This document shows positions 17,131 to 24,167 of a stretch of DNA of 24,167 nucleotides, piece after piece. A program made the position numbers and the translations under genes. This DNA is from Bacteroidales bacterium. Lineage in GTDB: Bacteria; Bacteroidota; Bacteroidia; Bacteroidales; UBA932. The notes under the pieces are model-generated. The model was not told where the DNA came from and searched no databases. It was given only the letters and a program-made list of their open reading frames with translations. The stretch's first letter is position 1. The number at the start of each line of letters is the position of its first letter. Where the stretch lies: NCBI GenBank assembly GCA_017527625.1, contig JAFXPV010000064.1, positions 1 to 24,167 on the forward strand, given 5' to 3'.

Positions 17131-18246
17131 TCAACGGTTGCCGTACATTGCATCGTAATAATTCTGATAGTCTCCGCTGGTGACATTGTCCAGCCACTGC
17201 TGGTTGTCAAGGTACCAGCGGACTGTCTTTTCTATGCCTTCCTCAAACTGGAGAGAAGGCGTCCAGCCCAGGTCGCGGCTGAGCTTGCGGCTGTCGATCG
17301 CATAACGCAGGTCGTGGCCGGCGCGGTCGGTCACATAAGTGATAAGGTCTTCGTCGGCTCCTGCGGGGCGGCCCAGCAGTCTGTCGACTGTTGCGATGAG
17401 GACCTTTATCAGGTCGATGTTCTTCCACTCGTTGAAGCCGCCGATGTTGTAGGTGTCAGCCACTTTCCCTTCGTGGAAGATAACGTCGATCGCACGGGCG
17501 TGGTCCTCGACATACAGCCAGTCACGCACATTTTCTCCCTTGCCATATACGGGAAGAGGTTTGCGGTGGCGGATATTGTTTATGAACAGGGGGATCAGTT
17601 TCTCCGGGAACTGGTAGGGGCCGTAGTTGTTGCTGCAGTTGGTGACGACGGTAGGCATTCCATAGGTGTCGTGGAAGGCTCTCACGAAGTGGTCCGAAGA
17701 AGCCTTGGAAGCGCTGTAGGGGCTGTGGGGATTGTAGGCGGTATCCTCGGTGAAGAACTTGTCGCCGTAGACTTCGTGGGCCGAGAACTCCGGCTTGATA
17801 CCTTCGGGGTGCGTCAACTCAAGCGCACCGTAAACCTCATCGGTAGAGATGTGGTAGAAGCGTTTCCCCTCGTAGCCGGTCTTCTCCCATTGCAGACGGG
17901 CCGCCTGCAGCAGTGACAGCGTGCCGAGCACATTCGTCTTCGCAAAAGTGAAAGGATCTTTGATGCTGCGGTCCACGTGGCTTTCTGCTGCCAGGTGGAT
18001 GATACCGTCAATGTTCTCTTCGGCGATCAGGCGGCTTACAAGATCGAAATCACAGATATCTCCCTTTACGAAACTGTAGTTGGGCCCATTCTCGATATCC
18101 TTGAGGTTGGCCAGGTTTCCGGCGTATGTCAGTTTGTCGAAATTGATGATGTGGTACTGAGGGTACTTCTTGACGAAGAGACGTACTACGTGACTGCCGA
18201 TGAACCCGGCGCCGCCAGTAATCATTATGTTCCTTTTGTAAGCCAT
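17131..18246 (-). CDS. rfbB: dTDP-glucose 4,6-dehydratase
   Basis: This 371-residue NAD-dependent short-chain dehydrogenase converts dTDP-glucose to dTDP-4-keto-6-deoxyglucose. The nucleotide-binding GGAGFIGSH (11-19), the catalytic T135-D136-E137 in STDEVYG, and Y177/K181 in YSASK are all present. That TDE triad separates it from simple epimerases. The ATG at 18246 (MAYKRNI) is preferred over an in-frame start at 18276 that would overlap rfbC. It is the last gene of the minus-strand run, 7 bases after rfbC. The convergent serine hydrolase ends 6 bases away, so there is no room for a separate terminator between the two. Confidence 0.96.
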   Translation of the reverse strand: MAYKRNIMITGGAGFIGSHVVRLFVKKYPQYHIINFDKLTYAGNLANLKDIENGPNYSFVKGDICDFDLVSRLIAEENIDGIIHLAAESHVDRSIKDPFTFAKTNVLGTLSLLQAARLQWEKTGYEGKRFYHISTDEVYGALELTHPEGIKPEFSAHEVYGDKFFTEDTAYNPHSPYSASKASSDHFVRAFHDTYGMPTVVTNCSNNYGPYQFPEKLIPLFINNIRHRKPLPVYGKGENVRDWLYVEDHARAIDVIFHEGKVADTYNIGGFNEWKNIDLIKVLIATVDRLLGRPAGADEDLITYVTDRAGHDLRYAIDSRKLSRDLGWTPSLQFEEGIEKTVRWYLDNQQWLDNVTSGDYQNYYDAMYGNR

Positions 18247-18253
18247 TATTGTA

Positions 18254-18817
18254 TCAATATTTAAAAGGTGTATCAAAATCTATAAGCAAGCCCCGCTTGC
18301 TGTCTTTTTCGGAAAGCAGGATTTCCCGCCTGTCAATCGGCCACTCGATGCCGATGTCAGGGTCGTCCCACGCCAAGCCCCCTTCCGATGAGGGAGCATA
18401 GAAACTGTCGCACTTATACTGGAACAGTGCCGTCTCGCTCAGCACCAGATAGCCGTGGGCGAAGCCGTGCGGTATGTACACCTGCAGGTGGTTGTCCTCA
18501 GAAAGCTCCACCGCTTCGTATCTCCCATAAGTGGGAGAACCTTTGCGCAGGTCGACCGCGACGTCGAGCACTTTGCCCCGCACTACGCTGACAAGCTTTG
18601 CCTGGCTGTGAGGGGGCAGCTGAAAATGCAGGCCGCGCAGCACTCCGTACTGCGACAGTGCCTGGTTGTCCTGGACGAACGAAACTTGCAACCCTGTAGC
18701 TTCAGCAAACTCACGTGCATTGAAACTTTCGAAGAAGTAGCCCCTGCCGTCACGGAAGACGTGCGGCTCTATGACTATAAGTCCTTTTATAGACGTCTGC
18801 CTGACTTTTATCTTCAT
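18254..18817 (-). CDS. rfbC: dTDP-4-dehydrorhamnose 3,5-epimerase
   Basis: This 187-residue cupin-fold epimerase inverts C3 and C5 of dTDP-4-keto-6-deoxyglucose. The catalytic His is H64 in VLRGLHFQ, the paired acid is D89 in AVDLRKGSPT, and the tyrosine region FQYKCDSFY is present. The ATG at 18817 gives a family-like MKIKVRQTSIKGL; an in-frame start at 18853 would overlap the upstream epimerase gene. Gaps are 2 bases to the upstream gene and 7 to rfbB, so the genes are co-transcribed. Confidence 0.95.
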   Translation of the reverse strand: MKIKVRQTSIKGLIVIEPHVFRDGRGYFFESFNAREFAEATGLQVSFVQDNQALSQYGVLRGLHFQLPPHSQAKLVSVVRGKVLDVAVDLRKGSPTYGRYEAVELSEDNHLQVYIPHGFAHGYLVLSETALFQYKCDSFYAPSSEGGLAWDDPDIGIEWPIDRREILLSEKDSKRGLLIDFDTPFKY

Positions 18818-18819
18818 AA

Positions 18820-19779
18820 TCACCTCAACGGATTCTTGTCCGACATATACCATTCAGCCATCTGGCGCAGTCCGTCAGCAAGCTGGACGGCAGGCTTGTA
18901 ACCCATATCCCTTTCGAGCTTCGCCGTGCTGGCGTAGGTCTGCGGCACATCTCCGGCCTGCATAGGGAGGAACTCCTTGACTGCCTCGCGGCCGAGGGCC
19001 TTCTCGAGAGTGGATATGAAATCCATCAGCATCACGGGATTCGAGCAGCCGATGTTGTAAACCTCGTGACCCTTCTCCGGAGCCTTGTCAAGGACACGTA
19101 TCACTCCTTCCACTATGTCGTCCACATAGGTGAAGTCGCGACGCATATTGCCGTTGTTGAACACCTTGATCGGTCTGCCCGCCAGGATTGCGTCGGTGAA
19201 GAGCATCGGGGCCATATCGGGACGGCCCCAGGGACCGTAGACTGTGAAGAAACGCAGGCCGGTAGCCTTCATTCCATACAGGCTGCAATAGCAGGACGCC
19301 ATCAGTTCGTTGGCCTTCTTGGTAGCAGCGTAGAGACTCTTCGGATTGTCCACGAAGTCCGTTTCCTCGAAAGGAACCTTCTCGTTTCCGCCGTACACCG
19401 AGCTGGAGCTTGCGTATACCAGATGTCTCACCGGATTGTGGCGGCAGCATTCCAGAATATTGGCGAAGCCCACAAGATTGCTGTCGATGTAGGCTTCGGG
19501 GTTCTCGATGCTGTAGCGCACTCCGGCCTGGGCGGCAAGATTCACCACTGCATCGAAATGCTCCGCGGCGAATAGCTCCGGCAGAGCCTTGCGGTCTGCG
19601 ATGTCCATCTTGACAAAGCGGAATCCAGCCGGCAGTTCCGCAAGACGGGCGTGCTTCAGACGCACGTCATAATAGTCGTTCAGGTTGTCCAGCCCGACCA
19701 CTTCATCTCCTCTTTCGATGAGCCGTTTTGAAACGTAGTAACCTATGAAACCGGCAGCTCCGGTGACGAGTATCTTCAT
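18820..19779 (-). CDS. NAD-dependent UDP-sugar 4-epimerase, UDP-glucuronate 4-epimerase-like
   Basis: This 319-residue cytoplasmic extended short-chain dehydrogenase has the Rossmann motif G7-AAG10-FIG13, the SSSSVYGGN serine block (124-132), the catalytic Y150/K154 in YAATK, and the TVYGPWGRPDMAP segment typical of CapI/LspL-type UDP-glucuronate 4-epimerases. That would make UDP-galacturonate for capsule or O-antigen. GalE-like or WbpP-like specificity is not excluded. It lies between the TIM-barrel isomerase gene (18 bases) and rfbC (2 bases), so the run makes at least two different sugar nucleotides. Confidence 0.88.
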   Translation of the reverse strand: MKILVTGAAGFIGYYVSKRLIERGDEVVGLDNLNDYYDVRLKHARLAELPAGFRFVKMDIADRKALPELFAAEHFDAVVNLAAQAGVRYSIENPEAYIDSNLVGFANILECCRHNPVRHLVYASSSSVYGGNEKVPFEETDFVDNPKSLYAATKKANELMASCYCSLYGMKATGLRFFTVYGPWGRPDMAPMLFTDAILAGRPIKVFNNGNMRRDFTYVDDIVEGVIRVLDKAPEKGHEVYNIGCSNPVMLMDFISTLEKALGREAVKEFLPMQAGDVPQTYASTAKLERDMGYKPAVQLADGLRQMAEWYMSDKNPLR

Positions 19780-19797
19780 TATGTTAAGTTTATCAGT

Positions 19798-20706
19798 TTA
19801 AGCTTGTTCCCACTGGTTGCGCAGCAACTCCAGAGCCGCTGCATTGGCTTCCTTGCGGTCGCCGGCGCATCCGCACTCGAAGGACATATAATACGGGAAT
19901 TCCAGAGCCTTCATCGCACGGAAACCGTCAATATAATTATCCTTCTCACCGTCTTCGCCCGGAGTCACCCTGCGGCCGCGGCTGGCTATATGCACGTGAC
20001 GCAGGTATTGCTTGCCCGCTGCCATCAGTGCAGCATAATCGCTGGTCTCTTCCTTCATATGCCAGAAGTCGCCCATACACTTCACTCCTTCGCTTTCACT
20101 GTCACGGCAGATGGCCGCCGCATCGGCTACAAGCCTCATATAGAAGGCTTCCGCCCTGTTCAGCGGCTCGAGGATCACTGCAGTGCCTTTCTTGAGGGCA
20201 TACTCTCCCAGCTCGTGAAGCTGGGCACAAAGATAATCTCTTGTTTCGATAGTATGAGGCATACAGGGTTTTTGATGGTTGAAAGCTGGAACCATTATCA
20301 CTCCGGTAGAGCCTATCTGCCCGGCCGCGTCGATGATTTCGCGCATCGAGCTGTCGAACTCAGCCTTTACGGCCGGATCCTCGGCAAGGATGAAACCGCG
20401 GAAGCCCGCGCAGATGGCAGACACTTTGAGGTTGCGGCCTTCCAGGGCCTTGGCTATCTCATCATAGCGGCGCACCAGCTCCTGACCGCCGGGTTCGTAA
20501 CCGACCACGCCGAGGCTCTCCATATAATCGAATTTCTCGGCATAGCTCTCGCCGACGGCGATTCCGGTCTGGAACGAGAGGTTCAAGGGGACATCTGCCT
20601 TTTTAGGCTTCGGTGCGCAGGATGTCAGAAGACTTGCGGGGCCTGAGGCCAGGGCGACAGCAGCTGCTCCGGCGGCCGTCGTCTTGAAGAAACTCCTCCT
20701 GTCCAT
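19798..20706 (-). CDS. Tat-exported lipoprotein of the sugar phosphate isomerase/epimerase (xylose isomerase-like TIM barrel) family
   Basis: This 302-residue protein opens with a twin-arginine signal (DRRSFFK, R3-R4) and a lipobox (LTSC, C30), so it is predicted to be folded in the cytoplasm and anchored outside it. The AP-endonuclease-2-like barrel keeps its metal ligands: E180 (VILEPLN), D213 and H216 (GDFWHMK), H239 (HVHIASRGR) and E277 (SFECG). Family members epimerise or isomerise keto-sugars and inositols, so an unphosphorylated periplasmic sugar is the likely substrate. It begins 3 bases after the Gfo/Idh gene, and such pairs recur in Bacteroidota. Loading of metal before export would explain the use of Tat. 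The actual sugar is unknown. Confidence 0.88.
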   Translation of the reverse strand: MDRRSFFKTTAAGAAAVALASGPASLLTSCAPKPKKADVPLNLSFQTGIAVGESYAEKFDYMESLGVVGYEPGGQELVRRYDEIAKALEGRNLKVSAICAGFRGFILAEDPAVKAEFDSSMREIIDAAGQIGSTGVIMVPAFNHQKPCMPHTIETRDYLCAQLHELGEYALKKGTAVILEPLNRAEAFYMRLVADAAAICRDSESEGVKCMGDFWHMKEETSDYAALMAAGKQYLRHVHIASRGRRVTPGEDGEKDNYIDGFRAMKALEFPYYMSFECGCAGDRKEANAAALELLRNQWEQA

Positions 20707-20709
20707 AGT

Positions 20710-22077
20710 CTACTTTTTAGCTTCGCCCGGAACGGGAACGGTGTATTTCTTGAGATCGAGGGGACCGATCTTGAGGCTGTCCATATCTGCGGGCAGGTAG
20801 TCCTGGTCCATCGCGCTCATCTCGTCCCAAGTTATGGTCTTGCCGGTGTATGCCGCCTCGCGGCCCATTATGCCGGCCAGGGTTGACATTCCGCACTGTG
20901 TTGCTTCATCAAGCATCTCACCCTTGCGGATATGGTTGACCCAGTCGACGTGCTCGAGGGTATAGGGATCGTGCTGCTTGAACTGAGCCTTCGCAGCCTC
21001 CTCGTCGAACTTCCATATCACATTGCCCTGAAGGTCCTTGATAGCGTGCTCCACGCTGTTCCAGGAGCCTTTCGTGCCTTGTACGTACTCGCTTACATTG
21101 CCCGAGCATCCGTCTATCTGGCGGCAGAACGAATGCATATGGATGCCGTTCTCGAACTCGAAGTCGATGCTGAAGTTGTCGTACTGGTCGCCCGTGATGC
21201 GGCGCTGGCGCGAACCCACTCCCGTAGCCTTGACAGGATGGATGCCGCCGGCCATCCAGAGGAAGACGTCGATATTGTGTACGTGCTGCTCGACGATATG
21301 GTCTCCTGAGAGCCATTTCCAGTTCACCCAGTCGCGGATGTTCCACTCCATATCGCTCCAGCCCTTCTGGCGCTCGCGATACCAGAGCATACCCTGGTTC
21401 CAGTAGACGTTGCCTCCGGTGATCTCACCGATATAGCCCTGCTGGATCTTCTCGAAAGCGGCCACATAGGGACGCTGGTGATGGCGCTGCGTGCCGGTCA
21501 CAACTGCAAGGCCCTTTGCCTGTGCCTGCTTGGCGGTCGCCATTATGAGACGGTATCCTTTGGCGTCAACTGCGATAGGTTTCTCCAGGAAGCAGTGCAC
21601 ACCCTTGGATACGGCATATTGGAAATGATAAGGGCGGAATACGGGAGGTGTAGCGACTATCACCATATCCACTCCGGAGTCGATGACTTTCTTGTATGCG
21701 TCAAAACCCACGAAGCAGTTGTCGGCAGTAAGGGCCTGGCCTTTCTCCTGCATCTTCTTCAGGAAGGCATCTGTCTTGTCTTTGAAGGTGTCGCCGGCCG
21801 CAGTGACCTTGATGCCGTCGGCAGCTGCCAGCAGATTGTCGATGGCGCCGCTTCCGCGGCCTCCGCAACCGATCAGGCCGACTTTCAGTTCACGGCCGTC
21901 CGCTGCCTTGTCGGGCAGGTCAGGAATATAGTATTCACCGGGTTGTTTGAGAGGAACAAGTTTTGCGTCCCCGCCTTTGCCGCTGCACGAAGACAGGATG
22001 GGTGTCGAAGCAACTATTGCCGCTCCTCCGATAGCTGCACTGCAGCCGAAAAATTCTCTTCTTGAAAGTTTTTTCAT
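20710..22077 (-). CDS. Tat-exported lipoprotein, Gfo/Idh/MocA family oxidoreductase
   Basis: This 455-residue protein has a Tat motif (SRREFFG, R6-R7) and a lipobox (LSSC, C31), then a Rossmann domain starting at LKVGLIGCGGRGSG (64-77). The family signature E165-K166-P167 is intact, and the second domain carries GDHIVEQHVHNID (258-270), with the usual His/Asp active-site positions. Members oxidise or reduce sugar hydroxyls with bound NAD(P). Tat export with a tightly bound cofactor is known from Zymomonas glucose-fructose oxidoreductase. The GH109 glycosidase branch uses the same fold, but I do not see clear evidence for it. It lies 25 bases after the cytochrome-SUMF gene and 3 before the TIM-barrel isomerase, which suggests sequential action on one extracytoplasmic sugar. 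Confidence 0.9.
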   Translation of the reverse strand: MKKLSRREFFGCSAAIGGAAIVASTPILSSCSGKGGDAKLVPLKQPGEYYIPDLPDKAADGRELKVGLIGCGGRGSGAIDNLLAAADGIKVTAAGDTFKDKTDAFLKKMQEKGQALTADNCFVGFDAYKKVIDSGVDMVIVATPPVFRPYHFQYAVSKGVHCFLEKPIAVDAKGYRLIMATAKQAQAKGLAVVTGTQRHHQRPYVAAFEKIQQGYIGEITGGNVYWNQGMLWYRERQKGWSDMEWNIRDWVNWKWLSGDHIVEQHVHNIDVFLWMAGGIHPVKATGVGSRQRRITGDQYDNFSIDFEFENGIHMHSFCRQIDGCSGNVSEYVQGTKGSWNSVEHAIKDLQGNVIWKFDEEAAKAQFKQHDPYTLEHVDWVNHIRKGEMLDEATQCGMSTLAGIMGREAAYTGKTITWDEMSAMDQDYLPADMDSLKIGPLDLKKYTVPVPGEAKK

Positions 22078-22102
22078 AGCTATGTATTTTATTGTCTATT
22101 TG

Positions 22103-23620
22103 TCATTTCAACTCTTCGGGCACTTCGCATACCACACGGAAGCCTATCCCCTTTATGTCTGAATACCACCAGATGCTCTTGGGATTCTGGGGGTCGGTGC
22201 GCAGCCAGTCGTCGTGGTGTGTGCTGCCTCTGGCCGCACTGCGCACTTGCGCAGCATCGGAGGCATAGCTGCCGCCGCGAACCACATACTCAGCGCCTTC
22301 AGCCGGCCCCTGCGGATCGACAGCTCCGTCCTGCAGGGAGGCGTAGGCATCTTCGGCATACCAGTCAGAGCAGTATTCCATCACGTTGCCGAGCATATTC
22401 TTCAGCCCGAAGGGGTTGGCAGCCACACGCGAAGGCTCCTGCGTACGGTTGCCGCTATTGGCAGCGTACACCACGTTGGTGGCGATAACTGCCGTGTCGG
22501 CCTTGAATACGCCTCTCATAAATCCTTCCTGTGAGAATTTCTTCGGGCTGCCTTCGAACCAGTAGGGGGTGTCAGTTCCGCCGCGGACGGCATATTCCCA
22601 TTCGGCCTCGGTCGGCAGGCGGTAGGTCCTGCCTGTCTTCAGCGACAGCCACTGGCAGAAGGTCTGCGCCGCATAGTGGGTCATAGTAATGGCAGGGCGG
22701 GAGCCCATTCCCCAACCCTGGTCCGGAGCGCCGAACGGCGGAGTCGGGCCGCTGACCGCATCTATGTCTTCGCGAGTATTGTTGGCATATATCACTGCCG
22801 GAGGGGTGCGGCCTTCGGACATTGTCTCATTGTAGAAAGCCCAGAACTGGTCCCAGGTCGTCTCGACCTCGGCCATAAAGAACGGCGACACCGTAACCTT
22901 ACGCTGCGGACCTTCGTCATCCTTGCGGAAAGGCTCGCCTGCCGGAGAGCCGATGGTGAAGCTACCTCCGGGGATGGCTATCATCCTTATGGAAGCGGTA
23001 GTGCCGGGCACAGTCTCCGTGAAATCCTCGAAGGCCGAGACTTCGGCACGGGTCTGATGCACCGGCCCTGCAGTCACGGGGGCCGACTTCATACTCTCGT
23101 GCTTGTAATTCGGATCGAAATGGCCGGCATCGAGGTGGCAGCTGATGCACTGCAGGTTCAGCTTCTTCTCATATTCTTCGTAATAGAGGTGGGCCACGAC
23201 GGCCTCGTCGCTGACGCCTTCGGGATAGAGATTGGTGTGGCACTTGCGGCAGCTCTCGTTGTAAACTATCTTGCGGGCGTGCTCGAATTCGCCTTTGGCA
23301 TCCCAGTCTATCTTGTCGGTGTCCTTGAACATCTTCGCGAACATATCCTTGACGCCCATCCGGGTCTTTACCGCAAAGCGGTGCATCGGGACATCTTCGG
23401 GAGGGAGGTGACAGGCTACGCAGTCAGTGACCGTGCCTGAGCCGTTGCTGTAGTGCACAGACTGCTTCCAGCTGTCGTCGGCCTGGGTATGGACGTGGCA
23501 GGACATACAGTATTCGTTGGTCGACGTCTTGGCGTAGGTATAGTGGAATCCCGCCATAAACGCGCAACCGACCGCGATTCCGCACAGAAGTGCCGTTATT
23601 ATCCCTTTTTTCTTAGACAT
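22103..23620 (-). CDS. Membrane-anchored tetraheme cytochrome c (NapC/NrfH-like) fused to a SUMF1/FGE-like domain
   Basis: This 505-residue protein has one N-terminal membrane segment (about 6-28), then four CxxCH haem sites at 38-42, 67-71, 124-128 and 158-162, the layout of NapC/NirT/NrfH quinol dehydrogenases. After a linker (about 175-208) comes a complete sulfatase-modifying-factor fold: MIAIPGGSFTIGS (213-225), RLPTEAEWEYAVRGG (334-348), NMLGNVMEYCSDW (408-420), RGGSYASDAAQVRSAAR (448-464) and a closing GIGFRVV. The cysteines used by formylglycine-generating enzyme are absent from that last block, so it is probably not a sulfatase activator. Both domains would face the periplasm. The ATG at 23620 shares its A with the rfbA TGA (TGATG), implying coupled translation; a GTG one codon earlier is the alternative. 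No nrfA, nap or sulfatase gene is visible. Function unknown. Confidence 0.9.
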   Translation of the reverse strand: MSKKKGIITALLCGIAVGCAFMAGFHYTYAKTSTNEYCMSCHVHTQADDSWKQSVHYSNGSGTVTDCVACHLPPEDVPMHRFAVKTRMGVKDMFAKMFKDTDKIDWDAKGEFEHARKIVYNESCRKCHTNLYPEGVSDEAVVAHLYYEEYEKKLNLQCISCHLDAGHFDPNYKHESMKSAPVTAGPVHQTRAEVSAFEDFTETVPGTTASIRMIAIPGGSFTIGSPAGEPFRKDDEGPQRKVTVSPFFMAEVETTWDQFWAFYNETMSEGRTPPAVIYANNTREDIDAVSGPTPPFGAPDQGWGMGSRPAITMTHYAAQTFCQWLSLKTGRTYRLPTEAEWEYAVRGGTDTPYWFEGSPKKFSQEGFMRGVFKADTAVIATNVVYAANSGNRTQEPSRVAANPFGLKNMLGNVMEYCSDWYAEDAYASLQDGAVDPQGPAEGAEYVVRGGSYASDAAQVRSAARGSTHHDDWLRTDPQNPKSIWWYSDIKGIGFRVVCEVPEELK

Positions 23621-24167
23621 CACTGTTCAATCAGCCGCATCAGATATTGTCCGTACTGGTTCTTGATCATCGGTGCGGCGTCTTCCCTCACCTTGTCGGC
23701 ATCTATCCAGCCGTTGCGGTATGCTATCTCTTCCAGGCAGGCTACCTTAAGCCCCTGCCGCTTCTCGATTACTTCGAAGAAAGTGGAAGCCTCCGCCAGC
23801 GAATCGTGGGTGCCGGTGTCGAGCCAGGCGAAGCCGCGGCCCAGCAGCTGCACTTTCAGTTTGCCGGCCCCAAGGAAGGCCTGGTTTACCGATGTAATCT
23901 CTAGTTCGCCCCTTGCCGAAGGCTTTACGTTCTCCGCTATGCCTACCACTTCATTAGGATAAAAATACAGGCCGACCACGGCATAGTTGCTCTTGGGCTC
24001 GGCAGGTTTCTCCTCGATGCCCACGCAGTTGCCGTCACGGTCGAACTCGGCCACGCCGTAACGCTGGAGATCGCTCACCCAGTAGCCGAAGATGGTGGCC
24101 TTGTCGTTACGCTCGGCCTCCGCCACTGCTGCGGCCAGCTTAGGCGTAAAGGAATCGCCGTAGAAGA
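23620..24167 (-). CDS. rfbA: Glucose-1-phosphate thymidylyltransferase, N-terminal part outside window
   Basis: The frame stays open to the window edge and shows the last 181 residues; RmlA is about 290, so roughly 110 N-terminal residues, including the nucleotide-binding signature, are missing. The enzyme makes dTDP-glucose from dTTP and glucose-1-phosphate. Visible family blocks are FYGDSFTPKL at the edge, RYGVAEFDRDGNCVGIEEKP, NYAVVGLYFYPNEVV, RGELEITSVNQAFL, and the GRGFAWLDTGTHDSL block with the metal-site region, then the C-terminal QLLG/KNQYGQYL tail. It supplies the substrate for RfbB at the far end of the same run. Its stop overlaps the start of the cytochrome-SUMF gene. Confidence 0.95.
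   Translation of the reverse strand, partial: FYGDSFTPKLAAAVAEAERNDKATIFGYWVSDLQRYGVAEFDRDGNCVGIEEKPAEPKSNYAVVGLYFYPNEVVGIAENVKPSARGELEITSVNQAFLGAGKLKVQLLGRGFAWLDTGTHDSLAEASTFFEVIEKRQGLKVACLEEIAYRNGWIDADKVREDAAPMIKNQYGQYLMRLIEQ

Noticed and set aside
17115..17131. AGTCC/GGACT inverted repeat at the convergent stops of the serine hydrolase and rfbB genes, as a terminator
   Set aside because: The stem is only 5 bp with no T-tract on either strand; chance is sufficient.
19804..20646. Long plus-strand open frame (280 codons) opposite the TIM-barrel lipoprotein gene
   Set aside because: It is a shadow of a well-supported gene, with no domain, signal or promoter of its own. The same holds for frames at 8887-9717, 13808-14608 and 22676-23440.
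20710..22077. GH109 alpha-N-acetylgalactosaminidase
   Set aside because: The fold and Tat signal are shared, but the EKP and second-domain motifs fit general Gfo/Idh/MocA members and I see no GH109-specific feature.
22103..23620. Nitrite reductase electron donor NrfH, or sulfatase-activating FGE
   Set aside because: No nrfA or sulfatase gene is in view, the FGE cysteines are missing, and the two domains are fused in one chain.
1..24167. CRISPR arrays, tRNA/rRNA genes, insertion sequences, phage genes
   Set aside because: Looked for in all gaps; none is long enough or shows the repeats, cloverleaf elements or transposase motifs needed.

Overview
The window reads as chromosomal DNA of a member of the Bacteroidota, most likely an uncultured gut-type Bacteroidales of fairly high GC. 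The evidence is the type III glutamine synthetase (GlnN), promoter -7 boxes of the form TAnnTTTG (one with TTTG 19 bases upstream), weak or absent Shine-Dalgarno sequences, many exported lipoproteins, and a leuC-leuD-synthase-leuB order seen in this phylum. The genus assignment is inference. I see no RNA gene, insertion sequence, prophage, CRISPR array or pseudogene. Coding density is very high and no gap exceeds about 190 bases.

Positions 1-3935 (+ strand): the end of a P-II nitrogen regulator (glnB/glnK), the ammonium channel amtB, and a lipoprotein GH3 beta-glycosidase whose start and -7 box lie in a perfect 13-bp inverted repeat. Positions 3932-6897 (- strand): trpB-type tryptophan synthase beta, then a CDP-alcohol phosphatidyltransferase and a PlsC-like acyltransferase, tightly spaced behind one good promoter. 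Positions 6980-12547 (- strand): leuC, leuD, a Leptospira-type citramalate synthase (cimA), leuB and a BASS-family transporter. This looks like a branched-chain amino acid operon in which the carbon entering the LeuCDB enzymes is citramalate (isoleucine route), with no leuA beside it. Positions 12709-15829 (- strand): a YpfJ-like zinc metallopeptidase and glnN. Position 16018-17124 (+ strand): an exported serine hydrolase of the class C beta-lactamase fold.

Positions 17131-24167 (- strand) form the least ordinary part: one closely packed run of rfbA (partial), a membrane-anchored tetraheme cytochrome c fused to a SUMF1/FGE-like domain, two consecutive Tat-type lipoproteins (a Gfo/Idh/MocA oxidoreductase and a xylose-isomerase-like TIM barrel), a UDP-sugar 4-epimerase, rfbC and rfbB. 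dTDP-4-keto-rhamnose synthesis in the cytoplasm is thus co-encoded with three envelope proteins, one predicted to take electrons from quinol and two of sugar-modifying families. I propose, as inference only, that this is an envelope glycan oxidation/epimerisation system coupled to the quinone pool. This is the best candidate here for an undescribed system.

Nitrogen assimilation (glnB-amtB and glnN) and amino acid synthesis (trpB, cimA-leuBCD) account for most of the remaining genes, so apart from the last 7 kb the window is largely housekeeping.
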